From: Onthophagus taurus
Taxonomy: Eukaryota; Arthropoda; Insecta; Coleoptera; Scarabaeidae
Length of the DNA: 64,000 nt
Direction: 5' to 3'
Assembly (NCBI RefSeq): GCF_036711975.1
Contig: NC_091972.1
Span: 23,503,001 to 23,567,000, forward strand
Of the stretch, positions 1 to 10,275 are shown in pieces; position 1 is the first letter of the stretch; each line of letters begins with the position of its first letter. Under the pieces are notes generated by a model that saw nothing but the letters and a program-made list of their open reading frames with translations, did no database searches and was not told the origin of the DNA. Made by a program: the position numbers and the translations under genes.

Positions 1-1
1 G

Positions 2-253
2 GCAAATTACAAAAAACATACATTATTTATGAAAATATTTGGATGAAATTTTGTACATAGCTTCTTCTAACAATTCTACATAACGCATGGTGAAAATTTT
101 TAAAGTTTTCCAAAAAAAGGGGTTTTTTTCCTCAATATTATACAATTTGGTCGTTCTTTTTTAGCTTGCATGATAGTATACTTGAAAATAGTAATATTTT
201 TCAAATAAATTTTTTCAAAATTTTTAGTTATAAAGGAATAGTTTGTAATTTGC
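2..253. repeat. Palindromic MITE
   Basis: The 12-bp terminus GCAAATTACAAA at the left edge is matched by its exact reverse complement at 242-253, enclosing AT-rich non-coding DNA. The size and inverted termini fit a miniature inverted-repeat element. The left flank is cut by the window, so no target duplication can be checked and the superfamily is unknown. Confidence 0.45.
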
Positions 254-578
254 TAAAATTGCAAAAAGGTAGCGTAAAAATGAATATTTTCCGTCAAGAT
301 TCCCACGAAGTATTACCACCGCGTTAGTCCCGCCTCCTGCCGACTGAGCGGCGCTGACATCGACTCTCTTCATCGAAGCTCCTTGTTTTATCTATTACTT
401 TTTAATGTGGTAGAGAAAATAATCATTTCCAAAAGTACGTTTTGAACTTTATTTTCCGTGATTTTCTACTAATGATTATGTAATTTAACAAAATTTTTGA
501 ATTTATAGTCAATAGTTGTTATTTTATTGTGTACTATAGTGTTAGTTTAATTTAGTTTGTGTAAAGTTTTTATAAACA
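254..578. other. Unassigned AT-rich stretch with short GC-richer block
   Basis: There is no coding signal. A GC-richer patch at about 300-390 stands out from the AT-rich surroundings and may be the leader or terminus of the following Mutator-like element; nothing in the sequence proves this. Confidence 0.3.
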
Positions 579-1976
579 ATGGGTAAGTATGTTCATCTAA
601 AAAACTACCCCTTAGCATTTGAAGATGTTCTCGAAAAAGGAGTAATAGACGGTAATAATTTACGATATAAATTTTTATAAAATCTAAAATTTCATATTTT
701 ATAGTCCGAGATTCAATTGAAAAATGTATTCATTCCGAAAGGTAAGTTAAATTTTATTAATTTTATTGTATAAACTGTGATACACATAAAAAGGACTTAT
801 TTAAAAAGAATAAACCATCACAGTAAAAATTAAAACGATACATTATTTGAAGCGATACCATAAGTTAAATAATACAAATGATGCAGAACCAAATACTGAT
901 GGTGGAGAATAATCCATTCAACTGCAACAAAACTCGCATTAAATTTATTAATGAGTCAAAAGAAGGGCTTAGCAGCTCATTTCTTTTATGTTTTATGTGC
1001 GGGATAAAAAAGAAGCTTTACACTGAAGAAAGCAAAAAGTCTATTGAGATAAACTCTGCTGTTGTTTCTGTTATCTGTCGGTACCGGATATACACAGGCT
1101 GAAGAATTATTGTTATGTGTGGATATACTATTTATGTTAACAAAAACATTCCAAAAATATCAAGAACCCGTAAGTGACATGGCATAGCAGTCTATGAAGA
1201 ACGCAGGTAAAGAAGAATTAATTTAGTTACAGCTTCAGGAGAAGTAAATAAAGACTGAATAAAGACTGTAAACGCTAAACGCTCGAACAACATCAATTAC
1301 GATGCATCATCCGGAGTGGTACTGCTATAAAATAATTGTATACAATAAAATAAAATACTCGTGTATACAGGGTAATTCAGGTAGGTAGCGAAAGCCGATC
1401 AGGGTAATGATAGCAATTCGGTTATAATTTATGAGTGACATTTCACACGAAGAATATAAAAGAAAGAAGAATTTATTGGAAACTTGCAAGATGGATGCAT
1501 TAACAGAAATAAAATACAAATTCTTACCAGAAGCTAAAGTACCAATCAGATATGGATCCAAGAAAGGTATCTGTGCCTAACTGCATCGAGATTTGGTGAT
1601 GTATGTAGGATGAGAAATGACACGTCTTGCTTAAATAAAGTTAAATCAATCTTGTACTCGAAATTTGCTAGAAATAATAACACTAAACATGGCCAAGACT
1701 ATGAATGACTTGCATTAAAAAAATTTGAAAGTAAATATAACTTGCCAGCAAACTCTTGAGTTCTATTCATCCGTAGGATGTATGGATTCTTAGTTGCAAG
1801 TCCAAATGAAACAATAAAAAACGAAAATGCCATCGTCGAGGTGAAGTGTTCAGCGAATTTCAAGAGCTTACATCTATTCAACGATGGCAAATTAAAATTT
1901 CCTAAAGATTTTTCTAGTCAGGGCTGTTTTATTTATTACACTATTAGCCATATTTTGTATACTTCAATCATTATTT
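579..1976 (+). pseudogene. Decayed Mutator-like transposase with YqaJ-type exonuclease region
   Basis: Pieces in several frames line up with the multi-domain transposase found in many insect genomes. An exon-like start at 579 ends in a GT donor and is followed by a possible second small exon near 705-741. At 880-1100 a frame reads CNKTRIKFINES then a cysteine-containing segment; at 1080-1215 another frame reads QAEELLLCVDILFM and YQEPVSDMA, typical of the Mutator-like domain. At 1577-1670 the frame LTASRFGDVCRMR, then KHGQDYE at about 1694, and at 1778-1890 MYGFLVASPNE with IVEVKCSANF, match the YqaJ nuclease fold, with E and ExK metal-binding positions. Multiple stops and frameshifts and a missing middle part show it is dead. 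Family assignment rests on motif recall, not on a search. Confidence 0.6.
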
Positions 1977-1979
1977 AAT

Positions 1980-3079
1980 ATTATTATTAATTAGGTATTA
2001 CATATTATTTCATTTACTTATACAAGGTGATGCAGACCATGCAGTCCATTTTTTTAAACAGAAATATTAAAAAAGTTCGAATGAAAAGTAATAATATTCA
2101 TAAAGGAACCACATTTATTCAGCTATTTTTTGTTTAATTTTTGTAACTACCTGTTTTCAAATAAAATTACTTACACGGTTACTCTGAGACACCTGTATAT
2201 CAAACGAACGCATAATAATACAACAAAGATATAATTTATAAATGTTGTACCGAACTTTTCACATTCCTGTATTGCAAATATATCTATTTTAATATAAAAT
2301 GAAGTTATAAATGTTATTTTCGTTTCAAAATGATATAAATGTTTTATGCGTCGCAAAATTATTTATTGCATTTGAAATTGATTTTTGCCTTACATTCAGT
2401 TGAATTATAAACCCATAATCTTAGATGTTCTCAACTTCTTTCTCTAATTTCTCTATTAAAAAATTAATATTCTATTCATATCGAAAAAAAGCATTAAAAA
2501 ACTGATATTTGCGTAATGTAAATTGTTGTGAACCAAAATACTTAAAAAAAACAAACGTAGTAAAAAAGTGGGCTAAATAACTAAAATAATAAATAAATTG
2601 GAAAGTCAATAAAAAGATTGATTGTGATTCGTAATTAAGAAAAAGTGTTAATAAATAATAATATTTAGAAGAAGTCGTTTAATTTCTTCATTAACAACAT
2701 CGACGAGAAAAAGAATCGTAATAAAATAAACACGATGTTTTTTTTATCTATAAAGGGTCGGGCCTAGTAGAAAATAAACTCCGCCTCGTTGCTTCCGAAC
2801 GTCCGTCGTCTGCGCCCCTCAGAAACTGACCGACCTGGTAAAGTGGGCTCTTAAGTAAATTGTTAGTGAGAAATTCATTTCGCTCTTAAAAATGAACGAT
2901 TGCACTTAGAGACATGAACCAAAATACAAAATGTAGGGAACGAATGGTTCTTAACAAAAATTATATTTTGAAACAATTTATACACTAAATTATTCCACAG
3001 CTGTTTTGAAATTAGGGTCCTAGAACGACGTTTCAATTAACCCTGTATACCGACTAAATGACCAGCATTTAACAAAAGG
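1980..3079. other. AT-rich non-coding stretch
   Basis: No open frame with coding character was seen. A GC-richer block at 2770-2850 (ending near CAGAAACTGACCGACC) resembles one at 28280-28380, suggesting both belong to a dispersed repeat. The last 200 bases probably include the 5' part of the Penelope-like element that follows. Confidence 0.3.
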
Positions 3080-4612
3080 CTGGATATTGAACATAAAATT
3101 CGACATTTTGAACGAAAAATAAAAAAGTTATCACATTTCAAACTTTACCAAATATTAGCTCAAATAGATTGAAGTCAGCTAAACCACCGAAATCCAAGTT
3201 GACAGTTGGTGAAAAAAAGGCATTCCGATCTATTAAAGAAAAGTCAGAAATCGTCGTGTTACCAGCAGACAAGGGGAATGCCACCGTTGTTATGGACAGG
3301 AAAGAATACGACGACAAAATGATGAACCTACTGGACCCAGCCACCTACAGGAAGATCAAGAAGGACCCCACAGACAAAATCGTAAGAAAAATGAAGGAAC
3401 TGATAAAATCCACAGGAATTCCAGCAGAACAGCAAAAAGGTTTGTTTGTGCAGGCGCCGGTACCACCAAGAATCTACGGACTACCGAAGATTCACAAACC
3501 AGACGTCCGCCTCCACCCTATCGTCAGCGCCATCAACTCTCCAACATACCAGCTGGCCAAACATCTTGCATAGATTCTGTCTCCCTTTACAGGTAACACG
3601 GAATCGTATGTCAGGGATTCTACACATTTTGTGGAATCGGTAAAAGGTGTAAAGCTGGATGCTGGGGATATGTTGGTAAGTTTCGATGTGGAACTCTTTT
3701 TACTAGGGTACCAGTTAAGGATGCTGTAGAGGGTCTTCTCCGAAAACTCATTCCGGAGGGTTTACCAGAATACGTGCCAGATCTGGTAGAATATTGCTTA
3801 TCGTCGACGTATTTCAGCTGGAAAGGAGAATTTTACGAGCAGTTCGAAGGGGCAGCCATGGGATCTCCACTATCGCCAGTTATAGCTAATTTCTACATGG
3901 AATTAATCGAAGAGGACGCTTTGAAGAAGAGCCAATGGAAACCAAAACTATGGCAACATGGTCAAAAACGGCTCCAAGAGTTCTTGGATCACTTGAACTC
4001 TCAACATGCTATGATTAAGTTCACCATGGAAACAGAAACTGCCAAAAAACTACCTTTCCTAGATGTGTTGGTCACCAGGACGACAAATGGAGATATAGAA
4101 CTTGGTGTATATCGAAAGAAGACCCATACCAACAGGTATTTACAGGCATGTTCACATCATCATCCCCAACGGAAGAGGTCCGTGATCCGTACATTATTTC
4201 AGCGAGCAGCGAGACTATATGAAGGAGAGAACTTGAAGAAGGAGCAACACTTTCTACGAGGCGTGCTGCAGAAGAATGGATACACTTCAAGGGACATCAA
4301 CCAGGCCATCAAGCAGCGAAAGCGGAAAGAGGACACGGTAAGTACAAAACCACTTGGATATATCTGTCTTCCCTATGTTTCAGGTGTAACGGAACGAATT
4401 GCTAAGCATCTCAAGAAGAACGACATCGTAGTGCGGTACGGCACGGTCAGCAAAATTCGGAACACACTCCCGATAGCCAAGGACAAACTAACTCCATTAA
4501 AAGGCGCGGGAGTCTACCGACTATAGTGTAGTTGTGGAAAGGTTTATGTTGGCCAAACTGGACGCAACGTCGAGTGCCGCATCAAGGAGCATGTTTTGCA
4601 CCTGAGTGTATA
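3080..4612 (+). pseudogene. Penelope-like element: reverse transcriptase and GIY-YIG endonuclease, broken
   Basis: The frame from 3169 shows Penelope-type RT motifs in order: VLPADKGNATVVMDR, PRIYGLPKIHKP, IVSAINSPTYQLAKHLA, then SFDVE, and after a shift VPVKDAVEGLL and AAMGSPLSPVIANFYME, followed by LPFLDVLVTR and YRKKTHTNRYL. After an in-frame stop at about 4524 the frame reads CSCGKVYVGQTGRN, a GIY-YIG nuclease signature. Breaks are a stop after AKHLA (3571-3573), a frameshift near 3700, and the stop before the nuclease. Between the segment ending KPKLW and the one starting QHGQKR, at about 3955, the catalytic YxDD box is absent, so the polymerase could not work. The tail is interrupted by a MITE at 4616. 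Confidence 0.85.
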
Positions 4613-4615
4613 TTA

Positions 4616-4816
4616 CACTCAGTTCCAAAAGAAGTGACGCACTTGATTTTTGACCTAATTTTAATATCTTATATTTTTTAAACCAGTGGGCCGATTTTTA
4701 TTATTTTTTTTTTTTATTATTTTAAAAATAATAAAAATCGGCCCACTGGTTTAAAAAATATAAGATATTAAAATTAGGTCAAAAATCAAGTGCGTCACTT
4801 TTTTTGGAACTGAGTG
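4616..4816. mobile_element. 201-bp palindromic MITE, TA target duplication
   Basis: Two arms of about 95 bp are near-perfect reverse complements (arm ends CACTCAGTTCCAAAA and TTTTGGAACTGAGTG) around an AT loop. TA at 4614-4615 and 4817-4818 gives the target duplication of Tc1/mariner-type elements. It sits in the 3' region of the Penelope-like element, so it inserted later. The arms are almost identical, which suggests recent activity or strong hairpin conversion. Confidence 0.9.
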
Positions 4817-4818
4817 TA

Positions 4819-5212
4819 CTTCAGTAATTACAGGAACTGGAATAAAAATGTTTGTAGAAAATGTAACATTTCTTCTTTAATGTTTAGTTGCTCCAGAATA
4901 ATATATCTAAGCACTATTACCTTTCATCCTACGTAAAGAAAAATGTAGACTTTCTTTTTAAACTTAAACACTTTTCTTTTTTAAACTTAAAAATTATGTA
5001 GCAATAAACAAAATTACAAGTTTCTACTTTATCAACCTAAGTCACGTTGCTATATCACCAACGAGATGTCGCTAAAACACATCTTTGTCAAATAGAAACT
5101 AACAATTAACCTCGAATAGTGACATAGAACTGTCAAAACTATAAGCTGAATCGTTTATTATGTTTTTGAAATATTTTACGACGATTTTAAGGGATATATA
5201 GCGTTTATCAGG
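4819..5212. other. Upstream region of the TMEM179-type gene
   Basis: This is AT-rich DNA with no coding signal. It includes the short 5' leader before the start codon at 5213 and presumably the promoter; I could not pick out a convincing initiator or TATA element. Confidence 0.35.
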
Positions 5213-6158
5213 ATGGGGTTAAACAATGTACTCCTTTTAAGCCAACTAACAGGCTATATTATAGCTTTAATAGTATCGTTATGCATTGTTATTCCTATGA
5301 GTTTGCATCAAGACCAATTTAGGTAAATAATTATTAACAATAAGTTTTAAGACATCTAAAATATTTTTTTTTATTTTTAGAGGTCATTGCTTGCTTTTTT
5401 CCACTGGTTGTTGGCAAGAAACAGATGGTCAATTAAGTGTAGATTGGGCTTCGCAAGGATATTGTAACTATACAATATTTGTTGGTGTTATGTTATTTTT
5501 GATATCAGCAACACAAATTTATAGGTAACTAATCTAAAAACCCAAGAATAAATATGTTCATGTTTAATTTATTTTAGAATGGCTTGGTTTTTAATAAAAG
5601 GCACCGATAGCAGCTTTTTTTCAGCTTTCATTGATGTTGTTGTTAGCATTTGGTTAGCAGCAATGACAATAATAGCAGCTATAATGATTACATTGGGATT
5701 TATGTCATGGTGCGATGTTATGGTTGAAAGATTTCCATCGTAAGTAAAATGAAGCGTATTAATTAAAGTAGTTTAACTGTGTTATTTGTTATTTATTTGT
5801 TTTCTTATCTTTAGTTGTGAAGCAGCTGCGGGTCAAAAAATTGATGATAAAGATGGGATAGTAACAGATGGTTTTTATGTACAACTTGGAACTGCTCAAG
5901 TAAAAAAATTAATCCTGATAAATTAATATTTGTTATCATTTTTTTTTTTAGTTTGGTGTTTGGGGCTCTTTTGCAATGTGGGTTGGTTTAAGCGTATTTG
6001 CTCTCCTCAAATTATGCCGTTATCATCAAATGGAAAATATGAGGGTGTCCATGTATAGGGAGCGCCAAAGATTGATATGCGAGAATTCTTGCGAAGCATC
6101 TTGTAATTCTCTCGGACGAGAATCAACAAGCAGTACATCAGAGCAAAGAGTGGAGTGA
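5213..6158 (+). CDS. TMEM179: Transmembrane protein 179 (five coding exons)
   Basis: Coding exons are 5213-5322, 5381-5524, 5578-5739, 5815-5899 and 5952-6158; all introns are GT-AG and phases join without a break, giving 235 residues, close to about 233 in vertebrate TMEM179. Family landmarks are FRGHCLLFSTGCW at the end of the first loop, SSFFSAF before the third membrane helix, GFMSWCD after it, and QFGVWGSFAMW entering the fourth. Hydrophobic helices lie at about residues 9-29, 66-83, 98-124 and 167-188; the C-terminus (about 190-235) is charged and serine-rich, presumably cytosolic. The family is an integral membrane protein of poorly known function. The start is the first ATG of the frame and gives the conserved MxLNN-type N-terminus. 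Identification is from residue-level similarity. Confidence 0.93.
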
Positions 6159-6494
6159 TTAGTAAAATATATCATACAATATCCTTGTTTATTTGTTTAT
6201 GCAATTATTCATTTGTCTTTGTTGTTTCAACACACTCTATATCAATATTCAAAGTTTTAATATGTAAATTATAAAATAAGAAGATCTGTTGATTAATATT
6301 CAGTAGATATTAGAATTTGTAATTAATTTTTTCGTATCATAATTAAGAATTTATTTAGCAAATGTGTGATATATGTGTTAGTAAAATATTATTAAAACTT
6401 ACTTGGTTTGAATTTTAATTGTTATTAGTTATAAATATTAGATTTAAACGCGTGTGAAGATAGCCATAGATTTTAAACTGAAAATAATGCGTGA
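6159..6494 (+). other. 3' flank of TMEM179-type gene
   Basis: AT-rich DNA with several AATAAA/ATTAAA-like hexamers (for example ATTAAA near 6391) that could serve polyadenylation. No other coding signal appears before the satellite begins. Confidence 0.4.
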
Positions 6495-6714
6495 TTGGGG
6501 TATTTAATCGATCTAATTTCAACGTCATCGTATTAATGGTCGCCTCTTGTTTCAAATTGGAAAAGAAAATTTTCCTAACCATTTCTTATATTCCGGATAA
6601 ATCGATTTTCTTTCAAACATAAGCAAATGTCGGCCTGTTCGTGGTTTCTAATCGATCCCATTTCAACGGCATTATATTCTCAGTCGCTTCTTGCTTCAGA
6701 ATCAAAAAGAAAAT
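6495..6714 (+). repeat. Left part of 143-bp satellite array
   Basis: One complete and one diverged partial copy of the 143-bp unit that fills 10276-13394, in the same orientation. The outermost copy (from about 6495) is clearly more diverged than the inner one, the usual edge decay of a satellite. The array is interrupted at 6715 by the DDE transposon. Confidence 0.85.
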
Positions 6715-6965
6715 CGTCGCCGGGCGTGCAATACCTCTAATGTGAATAATTACAAATTTTACAGGAGAACGAAAAAACTATATAATTGAAGGAGATTCGG
6801 AAAAATATCATAAAAAATTGTATTGACGCTGATTTATATACATTTTGAATGTAACAGATCACACAAAAACAATCGGAACACCTTTTTTCTCCAAAAATTC
6901 GCTTATGCAAGTCACATTGGGGGTATTGCTACATTTTAAAATATCACATTGTTGGTATTTACCAC
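6715..6965. repeat. Left terminal and subterminal repeats of the DDE transposon
   Basis: The terminal inverted repeat is at 6715-6745. Further copies of the CACATTGGnGGTATT motif lie at about 6907-6925 (TCACATTGGGGGTATTGCT) and 6944-6962 (TCACATTGTTGGTATTTACC). These look like spaced transposase-binding sites; the role is inferred. Confidence 0.6.
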
Positions 6966-7140
6966 TTTACGGTTTCATTGTACCTATTTTAGGATTTAGA
7001 AATAATATATTTGTGCAAAACAAATAAAAGCCCTGTCTACTCAAAAATTTATTTATTATTATATTATTTATTTATGCATAGAAATTTATCAAAACGCTTC
7101 AAAAGAAAATCAACTTAATTATTCAACTGAAAGAAAAACT

Positions 7141-9646
7141 TTAGTTTTTAGTTTTCTTCTTTTTATGTTCGTGCGGCAATGCATCGTAAAATGGATGATG
7201 ATCTTTTTCTATAACTCCCTTTAAGTCTTGCAAGTGGTTGTATTTGTCGTCAGATATTGGCAGTTGTCTTTTATAAAGCGGCATAGTGTAAGAAGCAGTT
7301 TCTTGAGGACATCTTCGATGAGGTAATTCTTGCCAATTTTTAGAGTAGTCCAAGGTGTATAAAACTTTACCATCAGGTAAATATTTTATTTGACGAACAT
7401 CGACTACAACGGGATCTCCCACACGCTTTCCTGGCCTAATGGACGGAAAATTAGAAGGCATTTCATATTTTTTAAAGAAAGTGTGATCTAGAACTTTTAT
7501 CTCGTATGGAAGATTTGGTCGAGCCAGCCGCATTCTTGCCACGTAGTCAGTCGGCGAGTTGATACGAGGATGGAAGTAATGTTCTAATGCTGAATGGACA
7601 GAATCAGCTTCCATCATGGTATGTCCCTTTTCTAAGAAAAGCTGGTGAATTGTTACTTTTTTTTCAACGGCAAAGTCATTAAGAGCACTTGCCAAGACCT
7701 TATTGCGGTTTTGATAGTTGCATCCGTCCGAAATCAGAACAAATGATCTAATTTTGTTCTGGTCCTCCAGCTTGGACAGCAAGTAATCAATTACACAGGA
7801 CGTGAATTCATTCGATGAAACTCCGCCATTGGCTTCGTGCCATACATATAGCGCAACCCTTTTGTCGTTTAACGAATAAATGGTAAAATTGTGTAGTTGT
7901 AGCTTCAGCTTATAGTAGCTTACTGAAGCTAGGAGTTTTGGGCTTGTCAAAACACTCTGAAGGTCCATGGTGACAACAAAGTTTTCATCACTTGCACTAG
8001 CCTTCAGAGCTGCTTTTTCTTCTCTACCAGCTTTTTCTTTTCCACGGTGAAGATTATATTCGACTTCAGAAACATTTCCACATTTATAACCAACACAAGT
8101 ATCACATTGATCTTTGCGAGGTTTGTGGATAGAAATTTTTTCATCCCTCAAAATACATTTAAATGATTTAAGGTGCGTTACTTCTTTTTCATTTTCTGTA
8201 CACCGAGTCTTGTATATTTTATACATATTTTGTTTTGAAACAAAAGCATTGTCAACATAATGTCTAGATGAAGATGCTCTACAATAGTGTGACGGTACTT
8301 TTGGTATCAAACTAAACCACTCAACAACAGTGCGGCTTAATTTCTGTTGCTGTATACCTTGACGAGTTTCTTTTTTGTTATTATTCATCGAAACTTCAGA
8401 GTGACTTATAGTATCATCTGTAGATGACTCAGAGACCGACCTGCTTTCGTTTAGCCATCTCTTCAAGCAGTCTTCACCCAAACTTAAAGTATGTAAAAAC
8501 ATCTTGTGACAAACTTTGAGTCTTTCCCCATTTCGCTTCGTAAGAAAATAGTCATGACCTTCATTTTTCTTGAAATCACCATCCTTATTTTTTATGTCTT
8601 TTCTTCGTCTGCGAATTGGTCTGGTGACAACGAGATTTCGGATAAATAGTTTTTTTTCATTCCAAGTATCTAGCTTCTATAGTCTTCGAAAAATATCTTG
8701 TCTGTCCTCATCGGTAAGTGAAGCTCACAAAAAAGATTTTTTTGTTATTTTTTCCATTTCTATTGTGTTGTGATTGCATCTTGCCTTTAGATGTCTAGCT
8801 TCCCTTGGAGTACGTGTTATATGTTTTTCTTTATTTCTTCTGTAACCTTCATAACCTTTACCTCGAACTCTTTTTAATTTTGTTTCTAGCTTGTCTCCTC
8901 GCTTCAAATGTGTCCTTTTCTTTAAAATGATTTCGCCTTCCTCATCACTATTTTCTGGTTCAAAATCAGAATCGTTTTCTGCATTTTTTATTTGTTTATA
9001 TTTTTTACCCATCTCTGTACCTCCTCTAGAATCAGAATAAGGATCTTCCGATTGTTTTTGTTCTTCTTTGCCCTCTACTGCCTCTTTGACGTTCTCGAAC
9101 TTTACACGGACTTCATCCTCTGTTTCTTCGTTGTTTTCTATGATACAAGGATCTTCGACAGATCCAAAATCAGTGTCTCTTCCTGTGTTCTCCATCTCCT
9201 CTGGAACGTGAATGAGCACAAAATGTGGACTTTGGATTTTCACCCAGACCAAAAGTTGAATGCCTATCTGCAGTTTCTACCTCATTCGATTTTTCCAGGA
9301 CCGTGTCATTCGTGTGCAGGTATCTATCATTATTACCTGGCTCCTCTACGTAAATACTGTCATTACACGTTTCTAGTTGAATTCTCTTCTTTTTTTCTTC
9401 TATCAGATTGGTGTATTCCAATGATTGTGGTTGTGGAACTGCATCTTCACTTTTCTGCGACATATCATCATTCACTCTATCAAGCGTCCCATCGGAGCTA
9501 ACTACATAATTTCCAGTAACTATTTTTGGTGGATCTGGTCGACATAAACAGTTCCTTTTGGCACTGTTATTCATCTGCAGCAGGTTCATTATTTTTCGTG
9601 TCCTTGAAGACATTTTTCCTGGAAATAAAATACTACATTCAAGCAT
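7141..9646 (-). pseudogene. DDE transposase of the DUF7869-like insect type, two stops and a frameshift
   Basis: One minus-strand frame runs from about 9252 to 7141 (about 700 codons) with only two in-frame stops, TGA at 8725-8727 and a TAG near 8675; an N-terminal piece (9646-9170, containing MSSRTRKIMNLL) is in another frame. In order: an acidic, low-complexity N-terminal part, a block ending in HKMFLHTLSLGEDCLKRWL, a CDTCVGYKC cysteine pair, then VVTMDLQSVLTSP, YYKLKLQLHNFTIYSL, VLISDGCNYQNRN, FLEKGHTMMEADSVHS and SIRPGKRVGDPVVVDVR. These are hallmarks of a large insect transposase family annotated as DUF7869; the D of MDLQ and of SDGC and the E of the MEAD stretch are plausible catalytic residues. 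With only three lesions the copy is young. Confidence 0.75.
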
Positions 9647-10033
9647 AAAATTTGGCTAAAAATATTTATACACAGGATACTCTGCATGAAAAACCACTCC
9701 TTATTCTACCAGCGAGAATTCTTGAGAGTAAAAGTATTTACCCCTTTTTGTTTACTTCTGCTAATGGGTCTATATTTTCACAAATCGTCTTATAACACAA
9801 AAATAAACTATTTATTATAAAAAATGATACATACCTTTATAACGGCTTCTTCGATTCTAAATTCACTTCAAGCACTAATTTAGCTTTCGAATTTTAAGGA
9901 AATTGGCAAACAAACGTTGTAAATAAACTGTTTAACCGCCGTAGAATTGAATTTAGAGGTTAGGAAATACAACCGATGTGCATTCAGTCTTGCGAAAATA
10001 TAAATCCAATGTACTAAAGAACACACATCGAAA

Positions 10034-10275
10034 GTATTGAACGCCTGGTAAATAACACCAATGTTGCTTAATTGCACATTGGGTATATTTCTGTCATAGT
10101 ATTTGGGCATGCGTCACATTGGCGATTGAAAAAGTTGTTTTGAATACCATGTTAGTGGACTGCGGAACATTAGAGATATCGCCAGAAGATGCGGCAATCT
10201 CCAATGCGTCTTTTAGTGTCAAAACCTAGATTTAGGAAGGTATGTCACATTGGAGGTATTGCACGCCCGGCGACG
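10034..10275. repeat. Right terminal and subterminal repeats of the DDE transposon
   Basis: The terminal repeat is at 10245-10275. Motif copies in both orientations lie at about 10045, 10071, 10111, 10166, 10190 and 10242, built around CACATTGG or its complement, matching those at the left end. Confidence 0.55.

Larger units (their letters stand above)
6715..10275 (-). mobile_element. 3.56-kb DDE transposon inserted in the satellite (AAAT duplication)
   Basis: The ends are about 31-bp inverted repeats with one mismatch, starting CGTCGCCGGGCGTGCAATAC on the left and its complement at 10256-10275. AAAT at 6711-6714 and again at 10276-10279, followed by continuation of the same satellite monomer, proves precise insertion with a 4-bp target duplication. 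Subterminal regions carry several copies of a CACATTGGnGGTATT-like motif. The single gene inside runs on the minus strand. The 4-bp duplication and the transposase type would suit the Sola group, but that family name is an inference. Confidence 0.9.

Noticed and set aside
8992-9501. A 169-codon plus-strand frame rich in F and L
   Set aside because: Antisense shadow of the transposase acidic N-terminal region; no start context or domain.
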